The notes under the pieces were generated by a model. That model had not been told where the DNA came from. It did no database searches and worked only from the letters and a program-made list of their open reading frames with translations. Shown piece after piece: positions 16,783-25,873 of a stretch of 64,000 nucleotides of DNA. The DNA is taken from positions 1 to 64,000 of the forward strand of contig JAGRGG010000019.1 in NCBI GenBank assembly GCA_020445645.1, given 5' to 3'. The translations under genes and the position numbers were made by a program. Source of the DNA: Geminicoccaceae bacterium (lineage in GTDB: Bacteria; Pseudomonadota; Alphaproteobacteria; Geminicoccales; Geminicoccaceae). The first letter of the stretch is position 1; each line of letters begins with the position of its first letter.

Positions 16783-17193
16783 ATGAGCACGAAGTCCGAA
16801 ACCGTTCGCAGGCCCGAGGACACGTTCCGCGACATGTACGACAACGCGCCGAAGTTCGACCTCGACTCCTATGTCGGGATGCACCGCACGAACCTCGAAA
16901 CCTTCGCGGAGGCGCAGCGCGTCATGCTCGACTTCGCGCAGACCATGACCCGCCGTCAGGCCGACCTGATGAAGGACATGCTCGACCGCATGGGCGGCTT
17001 CGCCAGGAACGCCGACGCCAAGGACAGGCCGCAGGCCTACGTCGACGAATTCAAGTCGGCGCTGGAAAGGACGGTCGCCGACATGAAGGAGACGATGGAC
17101 CTCGGCCTCAAGGCGCAGAACGAGGTCGTCGACCTGTTCGTCAAGCAGGCCGGCAGGAATTTCGACGAGGTCAAGGGCCGCTTGGCCGCCTGA
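16783..17193 (+). CDS. Phasin family protein
   Basis: 136 residues. It is expected to coat polyhydroxyalkanoate granules in the cytosol. The middle (residues about 35-125) is a continuous amphipathic helix with the phasin pattern (NLETFAEAQRVMLDFAQTMTRRQADLM, and DLFVKQAGRNFDEV near the end). There is no signal peptide. The ATG at 16783 was taken because it is preceded by GGAGGAG. It is monocistronic, between its own promoter and a Rho-independent terminator. Presence of a phasin implies the strain stores PHA. Confidence 0.85.
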   Translation: MSTKSETVRRPEDTFRDMYDNAPKFDLDSYVGMHRTNLETFAEAQRVMLDFAQTMTRRQADLMKDMLDRMGGFARNADAKDRPQAYVDEFKSALERTVADMKETMDLGLKAQNEVVDLFVKQAGRNFDEVKGRLAA

Positions 17194-17217
17194 CCTTCTC
17201 GGCATCACCGACGCGAG

Positions 17218-17248
17218 GACCCCGGCCGGCGGCGGCCGGGGTCTTTTT
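17218..17248 (+). terminator. Rho-independent terminator after the phasin gene
   Basis: The arms gaccccggccg (17218-17228) and cggccggggtc (17233-17243) form a perfect 11-bp stem with a 4-base loop. Five T follow at 17244-17248. It starts 24 bases after the phasin stop codon. Confidence 0.9.
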
Positions 17249-17382
17249 GCTCGCGGGACAGGGCGGCGTAGCAAGGGATGGTCTTCGGCCACGGGCGGCT
17301 TGGAAAGCGGCCGGACGGCGTACTAGGTAGGGGTCTCCCGCGGGGCCGTCCGGCCCGATGGACGACGGCAGAAGGGGATTCC

Positions 17383-18279
17383 ATGCAGCGAGCCGACGGC
17401 GAGCACGTCAACCTCCCGAGCGCCAGGGAAGACCTCGAGCGGCAGGCGCCCGTGCCGGACACCCCGCAGACGCGCTCGCCCAGCTTCAGGCTCGCCTTCT
17501 CCGACCAGGACTTCCTCCTCCACCGCGACACCCGCCCGGTGCGGCTTCAGCTCGAACTGATGAAGCCCGAGCTGAAGCTGCGGGAAGCCGGGATCGAGTC
17601 GACCGTCGTCGTCTTCGGCAGCGCCCGCGTTCCCTCGCCCGAGGAGGCCGAAGAGGGCCTCGCCGCCGCCGAGGCGGCGTACCGGCAGGCACCGGGGGAC
17701 CACGACGCCGGGCTCGGCCTCGCGCGGGCGCGGCGGATCCTGGAGCGCTCCCGCTACTACGAGGAGGCGCGGCGCTTCGCCCGGATCGTCTCGAAGGCGG
17801 GGCAGGACGGCGGCGGCAAGCGGCGCTTCGTCATCGTCACCGGCGGCGGCCCCGGGATCATGGAGGCGGCGAACCGGGGTGCCGCCGAGGTCGGGGCCTT
17901 GAGCATCGGCCACAACATCGTCCTGCCGCACGAGCAGGCGCCGAACCCCTACATCACCCCGGAACTCTGCTTTCGCTTCCACTACTTCGCCGTGCGCAAG
18001 ATGCACCTCTTGATGCGCGCCCGGGCGCTCGCCGTCTTCCCCGGCGGCTACGGCACGATGGACGAGCTGTTCGAGACGCTCTGCCTCATGCAGACCGGCA
18101 AGATCAAGCGGCGGATGCCCGTCCTGCTGTTCAACGAGGCCTACTGGCGACGGCTCGTCGACTTCGAGGCGATGGTCGAGGAGGGCGTCATCGACCGGGG
18201 CGACCTCGACCTCCTCACCTTCGTCGAGACGGCGGAAGGGGCCTGGGACGCGATCCGCCGCCACTACGGGATGTCCTAG
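17383..18279 (+). CDS. LOG family protein (TIGR00730-like)
   Basis: 298 residues. It is a Rossmann-fold protein of the LOG/lysine decarboxylase-like family, whose studied members are cytokinin riboside 5'-monophosphate phosphoribohydrolases or nucleotide 5'-monophosphate nucleosidases. The diagnostic motif PGGYGTMDELFETL is present, with GGGPGIMEAANRGA forming the nucleotide loop. It is longer than the basic LOG proteins (about 180-200), with an N-terminal extension of about 60 residues seen in the larger subfamily. The ATG at 17383 follows GAAGGGGA. Its stop codon shares bases with that of the converging SDR gene (CTAG at 18276-18279). Confidence 0.85.
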   Translation: MQRADGEHVNLPSAREDLERQAPVPDTPQTRSPSFRLAFSDQDFLLHRDTRPVRLQLELMKPELKLREAGIESTVVVFGSARVPSPEEAEEGLAAAEAAYRQAPGDHDAGLGLARARRILERSRYYEEARRFARIVSKAGQDGGGKRRFVIVTGGGPGIMEAANRGAAEVGALSIGHNIVLPHEQAPNPYITPELCFRFHYFAVRKMHLLMRARALAVFPGGYGTMDELFETLCLMQTGKIKRRMPVLLFNEAYWRRLVDFEAMVEEGVIDRGDLDLLTFVETAEGAWDAIRRHYGMS

Positions 18280-19046
18280 CGGCTTTGGCGTCGCGCGCTT
18301 CGCGCTTCCTGATCGCGCAGGCAACGGCCGAGGGCTTCGGCTTCGGCGAGGATCGCGACCCCGTTCGGCGGTTCGATGCCGAGCGCGCGGAGGGGGTCCG
18401 GGTCGAGGACGAAGCCGTCGCGCTCATCCGGGCTTTCGCAGACGAGGCGGCCCCGCCCGAAGCCCCGGATGACGGCGAGCGCGAGGCGGCCGCAGTCGAG
18501 GGCGACGCCGGAGCCGAGGGGGAAGGTGCCGGAGGGTGCCACCGCCGCGACGGCGAGGATCATCCTGGCCGCGTCGGATACCGGCAGGAAATCGCGGCGG
18601 GTGAAGGGGCTCATGTCGAAGCGGATGGTGCCGTCGCGGCGGAGCCCGTCCAGCATCGCCCCCATGAAGCTGCGCCGGCCCGGCTCGAAGCCGAACACGT
18701 TGCCGAGGCGGAGCACGGTGAGGCGGAGGTCGGGGACGGCGCGCAGGCGCGCCTCGATCGCCGCCTTCTGGTACCCGTAAGCGTCGGCGGGCGTCGTCGC
18801 CTTGCGGCTGCCCAGGCTGACAAAGGGCACGCCCGCCCGCGCGCAGGCGAGGGCGAGGCGGGGCTCCACGTCGTCCTCGATCCGCCACGCCGGCGTGCCG
18901 AGCGAGGGGTGGCGCCCGGCGTGGACGAGGCAGGCGGTGCCGCTTGGCGGGTCCGCCAGCCCGTGCGGAGCGCCCCCGGCGCCCGCGCGGACGAGGGCTT
19001 GGCCGATGAAGCCGCCGGCGCCGGTGACGAGGACGCCGTCCCTCAC
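18276..19046 (-). CDS. NAD-dependent epimerase/dehydratase family (extended-SDR-like) protein
   Basis: 256 residues. The N-terminal dinucleotide motif is LVTGAGGFIGQALV. The catalytic-type YxxxK is in YGYQKAAIEARL, and RLGNVFGFEPGRRSF resembles the sugar-nucleotide SDR fold. It is shorter than typical epimerases (300-340), and the region between strand 1 and the active site is compressed. The substrate cannot be told. It starts at a GTG that overlaps the rnd stop codon (GTGA), so it is translated with rnd. Function beyond NAD(P)-dependent oxidoreductase or epimerase is unknown. Confidence 0.75.
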   Translation of the reverse strand: MRDGVLVTGAGGFIGQALVRAGAGGAPHGLADPPSGTACLVHAGRHPSLGTPAWRIEDDVEPRLALACARAGVPFVSLGSRKATTPADAYGYQKAAIEARLRAVPDLRLTVLRLGNVFGFEPGRRSFMGAMLDGLRRDGTIRFDMSPFTRRDFLPVSDAARMILAVAAVAPSGTFPLGSGVALDCGRLALAVIRGFGRGRLVCESPDERDGFVLDPDPLRALGIEPPNGVAILAEAEALGRCLRDQEARSARRQSR

Positions 19047-20194
19047 CCCTCCAGCTCGATGAGCCGCACCCCTTGCCTGCCGTCGACGGCGAGCGCCAAG
19101 CGTCCCGCCTTCAGCTTCAGCGCCTGCTCGCCGAACGTCCGCCGCCGCCAGCCCTTGAGCGCCGGCACGGGCGCCTCGTCGTCCTGGGCCAGGGCTTCGA
19201 GGTCGGCGGTGCTGGCGATCAGACGCTGCGCCACGTCGCTCGCCTCGGCGCAGTGCTTCAGGAGCACGCGCAGGAGGTCGACCGTGGGGCCGATCCCCTT
19301 CGGCGGCGGCTCCGGCGCGTCGAGGCGGGGCAGTTCGGCCTCGGGCCGGGCGAGGACGCCGGCCACGAGATCGACGACCTCGCGCGTGCTCTCGCGGTCG
19401 AGGCTGATCCGGGGCAGATCCTTCAACTGCTCGACCGAGCGGGGCCGGTTCGCCGCCAGCTCCATGAGCAGGTCGTCGCGCAAGATGCGCTGGCGCGGCA
19501 CGTCCTTCGCCCGCGCCTTCAGCTCGCGCCAGCGGGCGAGGGCCCGGACGATGGCGACGAAGCGGGGTTCCTTGGAGCGCACCTTGAGCCGCTGCCACGA
19601 CGTTTCCGGGTCCTGGACGTAGAGGGCGGAGTCCTGGAGGTTCTCGAACTCGGCCTCGATCCAGGCGGTGCGCCCGGCCTTCTCGATCCGCTGCGCCAGC
19701 TTCTCGTAGACGACGCGCAGGTGGGTCACGTCGCCCAGCGCGTAGCGCAATTGCGCGTCGGTGAGCGGCCGCTTCGACCAATCGGTGAAGCGCGACGACT
19801 TGTCGAGCCTACCCTTGGTCAGCTTGGTGACGAGGGTCTCGTAGGCCACCTCCTCCCCGAAGCCGCAGACCTGCGCCGCCACCTGGGTGTCGAAGACGGG
19901 GCGGGGCAGCCGCCCGCCGCAGAGGTGGTAGAAGATCTCCATGTCCTGACGGGACGCGTGCAGCACCTTCAAGACCCGTTCGTCGAGGAGCAATTCCACG
20001 AACGGCGCCATGTCGAGCCCACTTGCGAGCGGGTCGACGGCAACCGCCTCCGCCGCGCCCGCTATCTGCACGAGGCAGAGCTTCGGGTAGTAGGTGCGGT
20101 CGCGCATGAACTCGGTGTCGATGGTGACGTAAGCTTCTTGCCGCAGGCGCGAGCAGAGGTCGGCGAGGTCGGCGGTGGCGGTGATCGGCTGCAT
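19043..20194 (-). CDS. rnd: Ribonuclease D
   Basis: 383 residues. It is a 3'-5' exoribonuclease that trims tRNA 3' ends. The DEDD exonuclease motifs are visible: VTIDTEFMRDRTYYPKLCLVQIA (Exo I), FVELLLDERVLKVLHASRQDMEIF (Exo II) and YALGDVTHLRVVYEKL (Exo III). They are followed by an HRDC domain (ALARWRELKARAKDVPRQRILRDDLLMELA). It is divergent from aspS, a common arrangement in alphaproteobacteria, and is followed by an overlapping SDR gene. Confidence 0.94.
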   Translation of the reverse strand: MQPITATADLADLCSRLRQEAYVTIDTEFMRDRTYYPKLCLVQIAGAAEAVAVDPLASGLDMAPFVELLLDERVLKVLHASRQDMEIFYHLCGGRLPRPVFDTQVAAQVCGFGEEVAYETLVTKLTKGRLDKSSRFTDWSKRPLTDAQLRYALGDVTHLRVVYEKLAQRIEKAGRTAWIEAEFENLQDSALYVQDPETSWQRLKVRSKEPRFVAIVRALARWRELKARAKDVPRQRILRDDLLMELAANRPRSVEQLKDLPRISLDRESTREVVDLVAGVLARPEAELPRLDAPEPPPKGIGPTVDLLRVLLKHCAEASDVAQRLIASTADLEALAQDDEAPVPALKGWRRRTFGEQALKLKAGRLALAVDGRQGVRLIELEG

Positions 20195-20319
20195 GTCGTT
20201 CCCAAATGGACGCGGCCGAAAGCCGCCGGGGCGGCGCTTGACAGGCAGGGCCGCTTCATGACCTTTACGGCGCGACTTTAAGGCCCCCCGGCCCCGACCT
20301 TCAAGCGATCGAGACCTTC

Positions 20320-22170
20320 ATGCACCGTTACCGGACGCACCGTCTAGGAGAGCTTCGCCCCGGCCACGTCGGCGGCCGCGCGCGCCTGAGCGGATGGGTA
20401 CACCGAAAGCGGGACCACGGCCAGTTGCTGTTTTTGGACCTGCGCGACCACACCGGCGTCACCCAGATCGTCGTCCAGCCCGAATCCCCCTTCTTCGACG
20501 AGGCCTCGCACCTCCGCCTGGAGAGCGTCGTCACCGTGGAGGGTGGGGTCGTCGCCAGGGCGCCCGAGACGGTGAACCCCGACATCCCGACCGGCGAGGT
20601 CGAACTCGTCGCCGAGCGCCTGGAGGTCCAGTCGGCCGCCGAGACGCCCCTGCCGCTTCAGGTCAACGCCGAGCGCGAGCAGCCGGAAGAGACCCGCCTC
20701 CGCTACCGCTTCCTCGACCTGCGCCGGGAGCAGATGCAAAGGAACATCCGCCTGCGCTCGGGCGTGATCCAGAGCATCCGCCGCCGGATGCTCGACCAGG
20801 GCTTCCTGGAGCTTCAGACGCCGATCCTCACCGCCTCCAGCCCCGAGGGTGCCCGCGACTTCCTCGTCCCCGCCCGCCAGCACCCCGGCCGCTTCTACGC
20901 CCTCCCCCAGGCGCCGCAGCAGTACAAGCAGCTCTACATGATGAGCGGCTTCGACCGCTACTTCCAGATCGCCCCGTGCTTTCGCGACGAGGACGCCCGC
21001 GCCGACCGCAGCCCCGGCGAGTTCTACCAGCTCGACGTGGAAATGGCGTTCGTGACCCAGGACGAGGTCTTCGCCGCGATCGAGCCCGTCATGCACGGCG
21101 TCTTCGAGGAATTCTCCGACAGGAAGGTGAGCGAACGCCCCTTCCCGCACATCCCCTTCCGGGAGGCGATGCGCAAGTACGGCTCCGACAAGCCGGATCT
21201 GCGCAACCCCATCGAGATGGACGACGTTTCCGAGCACTTCCGGGGTTCCGGCTTCAAGGTGTTTGCCGGCATCCTGGAGCGCGATCCCAAGGCCGAGATC
21301 TGGGCGATCCCGGCGCCCAAGGGCGGCAGCCGCGCGTTCTGCGACCGGATGAACGCCTGGGCGCAGGGGGAAGGGCAGCCCGGCCTCGGCTACATCTTCT
21401 TCAAGGACGGCGAAGGCTCCGGTCCCGTCGCCAAGAACATCGGACCCGAGCGCACGGCGGCGATCCGCGGCCAGCTCGGCCTCGGCGACGGTGACGCCGT
21501 CTTCTTCGTCGCGGGCGTCCCGTCCAAGTTCGTCAAGTTCGCGGGTGCCGCCCGCGACCGGATCGGCCACGACCTCGACCTCCTCGAAAAGGACGTGTTC
21601 CGCTTCTGCTGGATCGTCGACTTTCCGATGTACGAACGGGACGAGGAGACGAAGGGCATCGTCTTCTCGCACAACCCCTTCTCGATGCCCCAGGGCGGGC
21701 TCGAAGCCCTGGAAACCAAGGACCCGCTCGACGTCCTGGCCTACCAGTACGACATCGTCTGCAACGGGGTCGAACTGTCGTCGGGCGCCATCCGCAACCA
21801 CCGCCCCGACGTCATGGAAAAGGCCTTCGCCATCGCCGGCTACGGCCGGGACGTGCTGGAGGAACGCTTCGGCGGCATGTTCCGCGCCCTGCGCTACGGC
21901 GCACCCCCGCACGGCGGCATCGCCCCCGGCATCGACCGCATCGTCATGCTCCTCGCCGACACCGCCAACATCCGCGAAGTCACCGCCTTCCCCCTCAACC
22001 AGCGCGCCGAGGAACTGCTCCTGGGGGCGCCGTCGACCGCGAGCGAAGCGCAGTTGCGCGAGTTAAACCTGCAACTCTCGCTGAAGGCGAGGGAGGCGCT
22101 CAAGGGCGAAGCGAAGGCACCGCCGGCGCAGGACATGGCGACCCTGGCCACGCCGACGGATCGGATCTAG
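20320..22170 (+). CDS. aspS: Aspartate--tRNA ligase
   Basis: 616 residues. It is a class IIb aminoacyl-tRNA synthetase. The N-terminal OB-fold anticodon domain begins at [25 protein letters not shown]. Motif 2 ([22 protein letters not shown]) and motif 3 ([17 protein letters not shown]) are complete, as is the bacterial GAD insertion (about 300-420). The size matches bacterial AspRS (590-610). Whether it also charges tRNA-Asn, as in many alphaproteobacteria with GatCAB, cannot be read from sequence here. Confidence 0.97.
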   Translation: MHRYRTHRLGELRPGHVGGRARLSGWVHRKRDHGQLLFLDLRDHTGVTQIVVQPESPFFDEASHLRLESVVTVEGGVVARAPETVNPDIPTGEVELVAERLEVQSAAETPLPLQVNAEREQPEETRLRYRFLDLRREQMQRNIRLRSGVIQSIRRRMLDQGFLELQTPILTASSPEGARDFLVPARQHPGRFYALPQAPQQYKQLYMMSGFDRYFQIAPCFRDEDARADRSPGEFYQLDVEMAFVTQDEVFAAIEPVMHGVFEEFSDRKVSERPFPHIPFREAMRKYGSDKPDLRNPIEMDDVSEHFRGSGFKVFAGILERDPKAEIWAIPAPKGGSRAFCDRMNAWAQGEGQPGLGYIFFKDGEGSGPVAKNIGPERTAAIRGQLGLGDGDAVFFVAGVPSKFVKFAGAARDRIGHDLDLLEKDVFRFCWIVDFPMYERDEETKGIVFSHNPFSMPQGGLEALETKDPLDVLAYQYDIVCNGVELSSGAIRNHRPDVMEKAFAIAGYGRDVLEERFGGMFRALRYGAPPHGGIAPGIDRIVMLLADTANIREVTAFPLNQRAEELLLGAPSTASEAQLRELNLQLSLKAREALKGEAKAPPAQDMATLATPTDRI

Positions 22171-22261
22171 CACCTCACCGCGACGCCGAACGCCTTATCG
22201 ACTCGTTAAGGGGGCTCATGGCATACTGCCCCAGGGTGAGGCTGGCGAAAGCGCCTTTAAG

Positions 22262-22594
22262 ATGTGGAAGAGACGACTCTTCACCATCTCTGGTTGGATG
22301 ATCGTCCTGATCGGCATCGTCTGGACGATCGCGCCGCCGCCGGGCGGCTGCCTCGTCGTCGCCGCCGGGCTCGGCATGGCCTGCATGAATTCGCTGGCCT
22401 CGCGGATCTTCCTCAAGCGCGTCGTCAACCGTTACCCGAGGCTGCGCCATCCCCTGAAGCGCCTGCCCGGCATCGCCGGCCGCATCTGGCTCGTCGGCAA
22501 AGAACGCCAGCTCGTCCGCGAGGAGCGCCGCCGCCTCAAGGCCATCGCCAAGGCGAGGGAGGACGCGGCACGCTCGAACGGGGTGAAGCCCTGA
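22262..22594 (+). CDS. Small membrane protein, PGPGW-like
   Basis: 110 residues. Two hydrophobic segments (about 8-25 and 29-46) flank APPPGGCLVVAAGLGMA, which resembles the PGPGW small membrane family although the exact motif is PPPGG. A basic, charged C-terminal tail (YPRLRHPLKRLPG and KERQLVREERRRLKAIAK) would face the cytoplasm. Function unknown. It begins 91 bases after aspS and could be read from the same transcript. Confidence 0.6.
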   Translation: MWKRRLFTISGWMIVLIGIVWTIAPPPGGCLVVAAGLGMACMNSLASRIFLKRVVNRYPRLRHPLKRLPGIAGRIWLVGKERQLVREERRRLKAIAKAREDAARSNGVKP

Positions 22595-22613
22595 CGCGAA
22601 ACGTAATCCTACC

Positions 22614-23117
22614 CTAGTGGCAGTTGTCGTTCGCCATCCCGAAGACGCAGGGGCCACCCCCGCTGTTGGCCCGCCGCTGCGCGCGCTCGCGGCGCACCTC
22701 GCGCTGGTCGCCGACGTCGCGCCGTCCCCGGAAGACGGGTGCCGCCTCGTGGCGCGGCACGACGTAGACGGGCGCGCTGTCCCGCCGCTCCTCGCGCACC
22801 TCGCGCTGTTCGTCGATCCGGCCCCGGCGGTAGGCCTCGTTCACCGCCCTCTGACGCCGGCGCTGCTCCCAGATGTTGTCGATCGGTCGGTTGTAGTCGT
22901 CGTCGTAGTAGCCGCCCCAAAAGCCGCCGTAATACGGACGCGAGCGGTAGACGGTGGCGGGGCGGCGGGTGACGTAGGCACCGCCGACCGACGCCTCAGG
23001 CACGCTCAGGTAGTCGTCGCCCCTGAGCCGCGCCCAACTGTCGTCCTCCTCGACCGGCACGACGCAGGCGCCGAGCACGAGCGGGGCCAGGAGGCAGAGC
23101 CAGACCGGGGTTCGCAT
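22614..23117 (-). CDS. Putative lipoprotein, Arg/Tyr-rich
   Basis: 167 residues. The N-terminus MRTPVWLCLLAPLVLGACVV is a type II signal peptide with lipobox LGAC (Cys18), so the protein is probably lipid-anchored. The mature part is of low complexity: a Tyr/Gly stretch (YYGGFWGGYYDDDYN, about 61-75) and an Arg/Glu-rich helix with repeats of EQREVREER type (about 85-150). A C-terminal GGGPCVFGMANDNCH holds two cysteines. No known family is recognised. Confidence 0.7.
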   Translation of the reverse strand: MRTPVWLCLLAPLVLGACVVPVEEDDSWARLRGDDYLSVPEASVGGAYVTRRPATVYRSRPYYGGFWGGYYDDDYNRPIDNIWEQRRRQRAVNEAYRRGRIDEQREVREERRDSAPVYVVPRHEAAPVFRGRRDVGDQREVRRERAQRRANSGGGPCVFGMANDNCH

Positions 23118-23220
23118 CGCGTTGTCTCCCTACCGTCCCCACCTTCAAGGCGGGGGTTTGATAAGGGAAGATAGTGCGTGGAACCCCCGCCCGCCACCGG
23201 GAACGGATGTCGACCGCCCT

Positions 23221-25755
23221 TCAGCGCACGATCGAGGGCGGGGTCGCCATGACGGGGAAGACCTTCGTGAAGGTCCCCCAGCCGGTGCCGACCTCGACCG
23301 GGCCTTCCCACCGTGGCGCGTCCGTCAGGACACGGATGTCGGCATGGCGGGCGTCCGGCCTGATCCCGCCCTCGGTCCGCCCGACGACGCGGGCATTGCC
23401 CCCGCGCACGCGGTCGAGGACGCCGCCCACGCTCGGCCCCCCGGCCACGCGCACGTCGGTCTCGCGCACGCGATCGGCGACGCCGCCGACGCCGGGTGCG
23501 GGCGGGTGTGGCTTGCCGTAGCGGTACCAGAGCAGCTTGCCGTCGGGCTGGATCGCGTAGATCACCCCGTCGAGGGCGGCGAAGACCTGTTTGAAACCGG
23601 CCCAGCCCGTACCGATCTCCTGCGGTCCCTCCCAGGTCGCGTCGCCCGTGAGGTAGCCCTTGTGGACGTAGCGGAGGAGCCTGCCGTCGGGCTGGATCGC
23701 GTAGATCACGCCGTCACCGCCGGAGAACACGGATTTGAAGTTCTGCCAGCCGGTGCCGACCTGCCGGGGGCCGACCCAGTTCGCCGCGCCGGCGGGGGCG
23801 CCGTCGTTGCGGTACCAAAGGAGCGCGCCGTCCGGCCGGATGCCGTACATCACGTACTCGCCCGCCGGCACGATCTGCCTGAAGCCGGCCCAGCCGCTGC
23901 CGACGGTGGTGGGGCTACCCGTCCGCCAGTTGGCGCCGCCGTCGACGAAGCCGTCGTGTCCGTACCAGAGCAGGGTGCCGTCCGGCTGCACGGCGTAGAC
24001 CACGGGGCCGCCGTCCGAGACCACGTCCTTGAAGCCCCCCCAGCCGTTGCCGACCTTGCGCGGCCCGAGCCAGTCGCGCGAGCCGCCGGGCCGGGAAGAA
24101 TTCGCGTTCTGGTACCAGAGCAGGTCGCCGTTCGCGGCGACGGCGTAGACCGTCGCCGGGGGGTAGGCGACGGCGCTGGTGTCGAAGCGGTCGTCCGGGT
24201 TCGAGGTGCGGGGACCCACGCAGATCGTGCCGCGCTTCTGGTCCAGCTGGTGACCGTTGAGGAAGCCGCCGTTTGGGTAGCCCCGGCCGACGCACCAAGC
24301 ACTCGCGGCCCGCGCGGCGCCGGCCCAGTTGGTCGCGTTCAGGTCGCCGACGGGCTCGCCGTAGGCGCTCAGGTCCGGCGTGAGCGCGTCGGCCCACTGC
24401 CCGCCCGTGGCGTTGAGGCAGAACACGCCCATCACCTGCCCGCTTCCGTAGTCGGCCGTGAAGCCCGTGAACTTCCCGCCGGGGCTGCCCGGCACGAGGC
24501 CCTGGCATACCCCGTTCGCGGCCCGCGCCGCCTGCGCCCAGCCGACGGCGTTGATGTCGGCGAAGCCGTCGCCGCTCGCGTTCACCTGCGCCTGCGTCGC
24601 GTCGAACCACTGCCCGGTTGTCTCGTTCAGGCAGACGATGCCGTAGCCGTCGTTCGGCGCGGCGTTGGCCTGGACAGGGTACTCGTCGCGGCGGCCGGTG
24701 GCGAACCCGGCGGCGAAGCCCCGGTTCGCGCACATCCGGGACGCCGCGCGCTGCACCTCGGCCCAGCCGCGCCGGTCGAGCCCGTCGAGGGCGAAGCCCG
24801 CGCCCACGTAGCGCTCGCTGTCGCGGACATCGAGCGCCGCCACGGTCCGCGCCGGATCCCAGTCTTGACGCATCAGGTCCTCGATCGCCCAGGCGACCCG
24901 CCCGCCCACCGGCGCGTCGCCACAGCGGTCGATGGAGGTGACCCAGTTCCAATCGTTCGCGTTCCCGCAATTGCAGGCACCTGTTGCGGGGTCGGTGCAA
25001 GACGACCCGGGCAGGCACATGAGGCCCCGGCACAAGGCGTGGACGCCCACGAGGCGCATCGCGCCGTCAGTGCCGCGGACGAAGCTTGGCCCGCCGCTGT
25101 CGCCCCCGGCGACGATCTGGCCCGCGGCGTTGCGCCGGTACCAAAAGCGAACGGCGTCGGTCTGATCGACGGTGAACGTGCCCTTGCGGAACAGGTCGTC
25201 GCTCAAGGACATCTGCGGGTTGCCGTTGACGTCGGTGAAGGCGTACCCGCTGATGCCGCGCCCGTAGACCTGGACGGTCTCGTTTTTCATGTCGGCCAAG
25301 TCGCGGGTGTCGATCGCCCGCGCGTAGCCCCGGTCGCTGCCGTTCACGGTGAACGGCGTCGGCACGTGCAAGAGGGCCACGTCCAAGTTGGGACCGGCGG
25401 CGTCGGTGCCCCAGAAGCGGTAGATCCGGTCGGGGTTCCGGACCTGCTCCGGCGCGCCCCACCGCGCCCTAAGGGTCACCGTGGCCGGCTGGCGCACGTT
25501 GTTCACGGAGAGGCAGTGCGAGGCCGTCACCGCCCAGTCGTTGGCGAGCAGCGACGCGCTGCAGTTGCCCGTGCCGGGGCCGAGGGTGAGGAGCCCCAGG
25601 CCCTCGCGCTCGGCGTCGTCGACCAGCGTACCGGCGACGAGCGGCTCACGGACTTGGCCGATGGGGCCGTCGGCGGGCTGGGCCTGGAGCGGCTGGGACC
25701 AGAGGAAGGCGACGAACGAAAGCGCGACCGCGCGCGGGAATGCACGCCCGACCAT
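23221..25755 (-). CDS. Secreted trypsin-like serine protease with tachylectin-type beta-propeller
   Basis: 844 residues with a signal peptide (residues about 1-26, ending PLQAQPA). Residues 35-290 are an S1 protease with a complete triad: His80 (TASHC), Asp125 (NLDVALLH), Ser220 (GGDSGGP). Residues about 325-545 contain three loosely repeated units of W-x-x-A-x-R-A-A-x-x-x-C with a downstream Gly-x-x-C-L. Residues about 552 to the end form five blades (YAVQPDGTLLWYGHDG followed by VGxGWxxF), as in five-bladed tachylectin-2 propellers that bind amino sugars. Blade 5 is split by an insertion of about 60 residues rich in Gly, Arg and Val (about 753-810). It probably cleaves or processes targets at glycosylated surfaces (inference). 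Monocistronic. Confidence 0.88.
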   Translation of the reverse strand: MVGRAFPRAVALSFVAFLWSQPLQAQPADGPIGQVREPLVAGTLVDDAEREGLGLLTLGPGTGNCSASLLANDWAVTASHCLSVNNVRQPATVTLRARWGAPEQVRNPDRIYRFWGTDAAGPNLDVALLHVPTPFTVNGSDRGYARAIDTRDLADMKNETVQVYGRGISGYAFTDVNGNPQMSLSDDLFRKGTFTVDQTDAVRFWYRRNAAGQIVAGGDSGGPSFVRGTDGAMRLVGVHALCRGLMCLPGSSCTDPATGACNCGNANDWNWVTSIDRCGDAPVGGRVAWAIEDLMRQDWDPARTVAALDVRDSERYVGAGFALDGLDRRGWAEVQRAASRMCANRGFAAGFATGRRDEYPVQANAAPNDGYGIVCLNETTGQWFDATQAQVNASGDGFADINAVGWAQAARAANGVCQGLVPGSPGGKFTGFTADYGSGQVMGVFCLNATGGQWADALTPDLSAYGEPVGDLNATNWAGAARAASAWCVGRGYPNGGFLNGHQLDQKRGTICVGPRTSNPDDRFDTSAVAYPPATVYAVAANGDLLWYQNANSSRPGGSRDWLGPRKVGNGWGGFKDVVSDGGPVVYAVQPDGTLLWYGHDGFVDGGANWRTGSPTTVGSGWAGFRQIVPAGEYVMYGIRPDGALLWYRNDGAPAGAANWVGPRQVGTGWQNFKSVFSGGDGVIYAIQPDGRLLRYVHKGYLTGDATWEGPQEIGTGWAGFKQVFAALDGVIYAIQPDGKLLWYRYGKPHPPAPGVGGVADRVRETDVRVAGGPSVGGVLDRVRGGNARVVGRTEGGIRPDARHADIRVLTDAPRWEGPVEVGTGWGTFTKVFPVMATPPSIVR

Positions 25756-25873
25756 CTCGTTTTCCTCCCGGCGGCGCCCCGGTTCCAGAGCCGGACGGGG
25801 CGGGCCTGGATAAGATCATACGCCTATCGGCTCCCGTCGGCAATCGGGTACCCACGAACCGTCCCCGCCCTTC

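Noticed and set aside
17358-19622. Plus-strand frame of 754 codons spanning the LOG, SDR and rnd genes
   Set aside because: Arg/Ala/Pro-rich shadow frame that contradicts three genes with known family motifs.
20238-20266. Sigma-70 promoter for aspS (TTGACA at 20238)
   Set aside because: The -35 is good, but no acceptable -10 follows at 16-18 bases.
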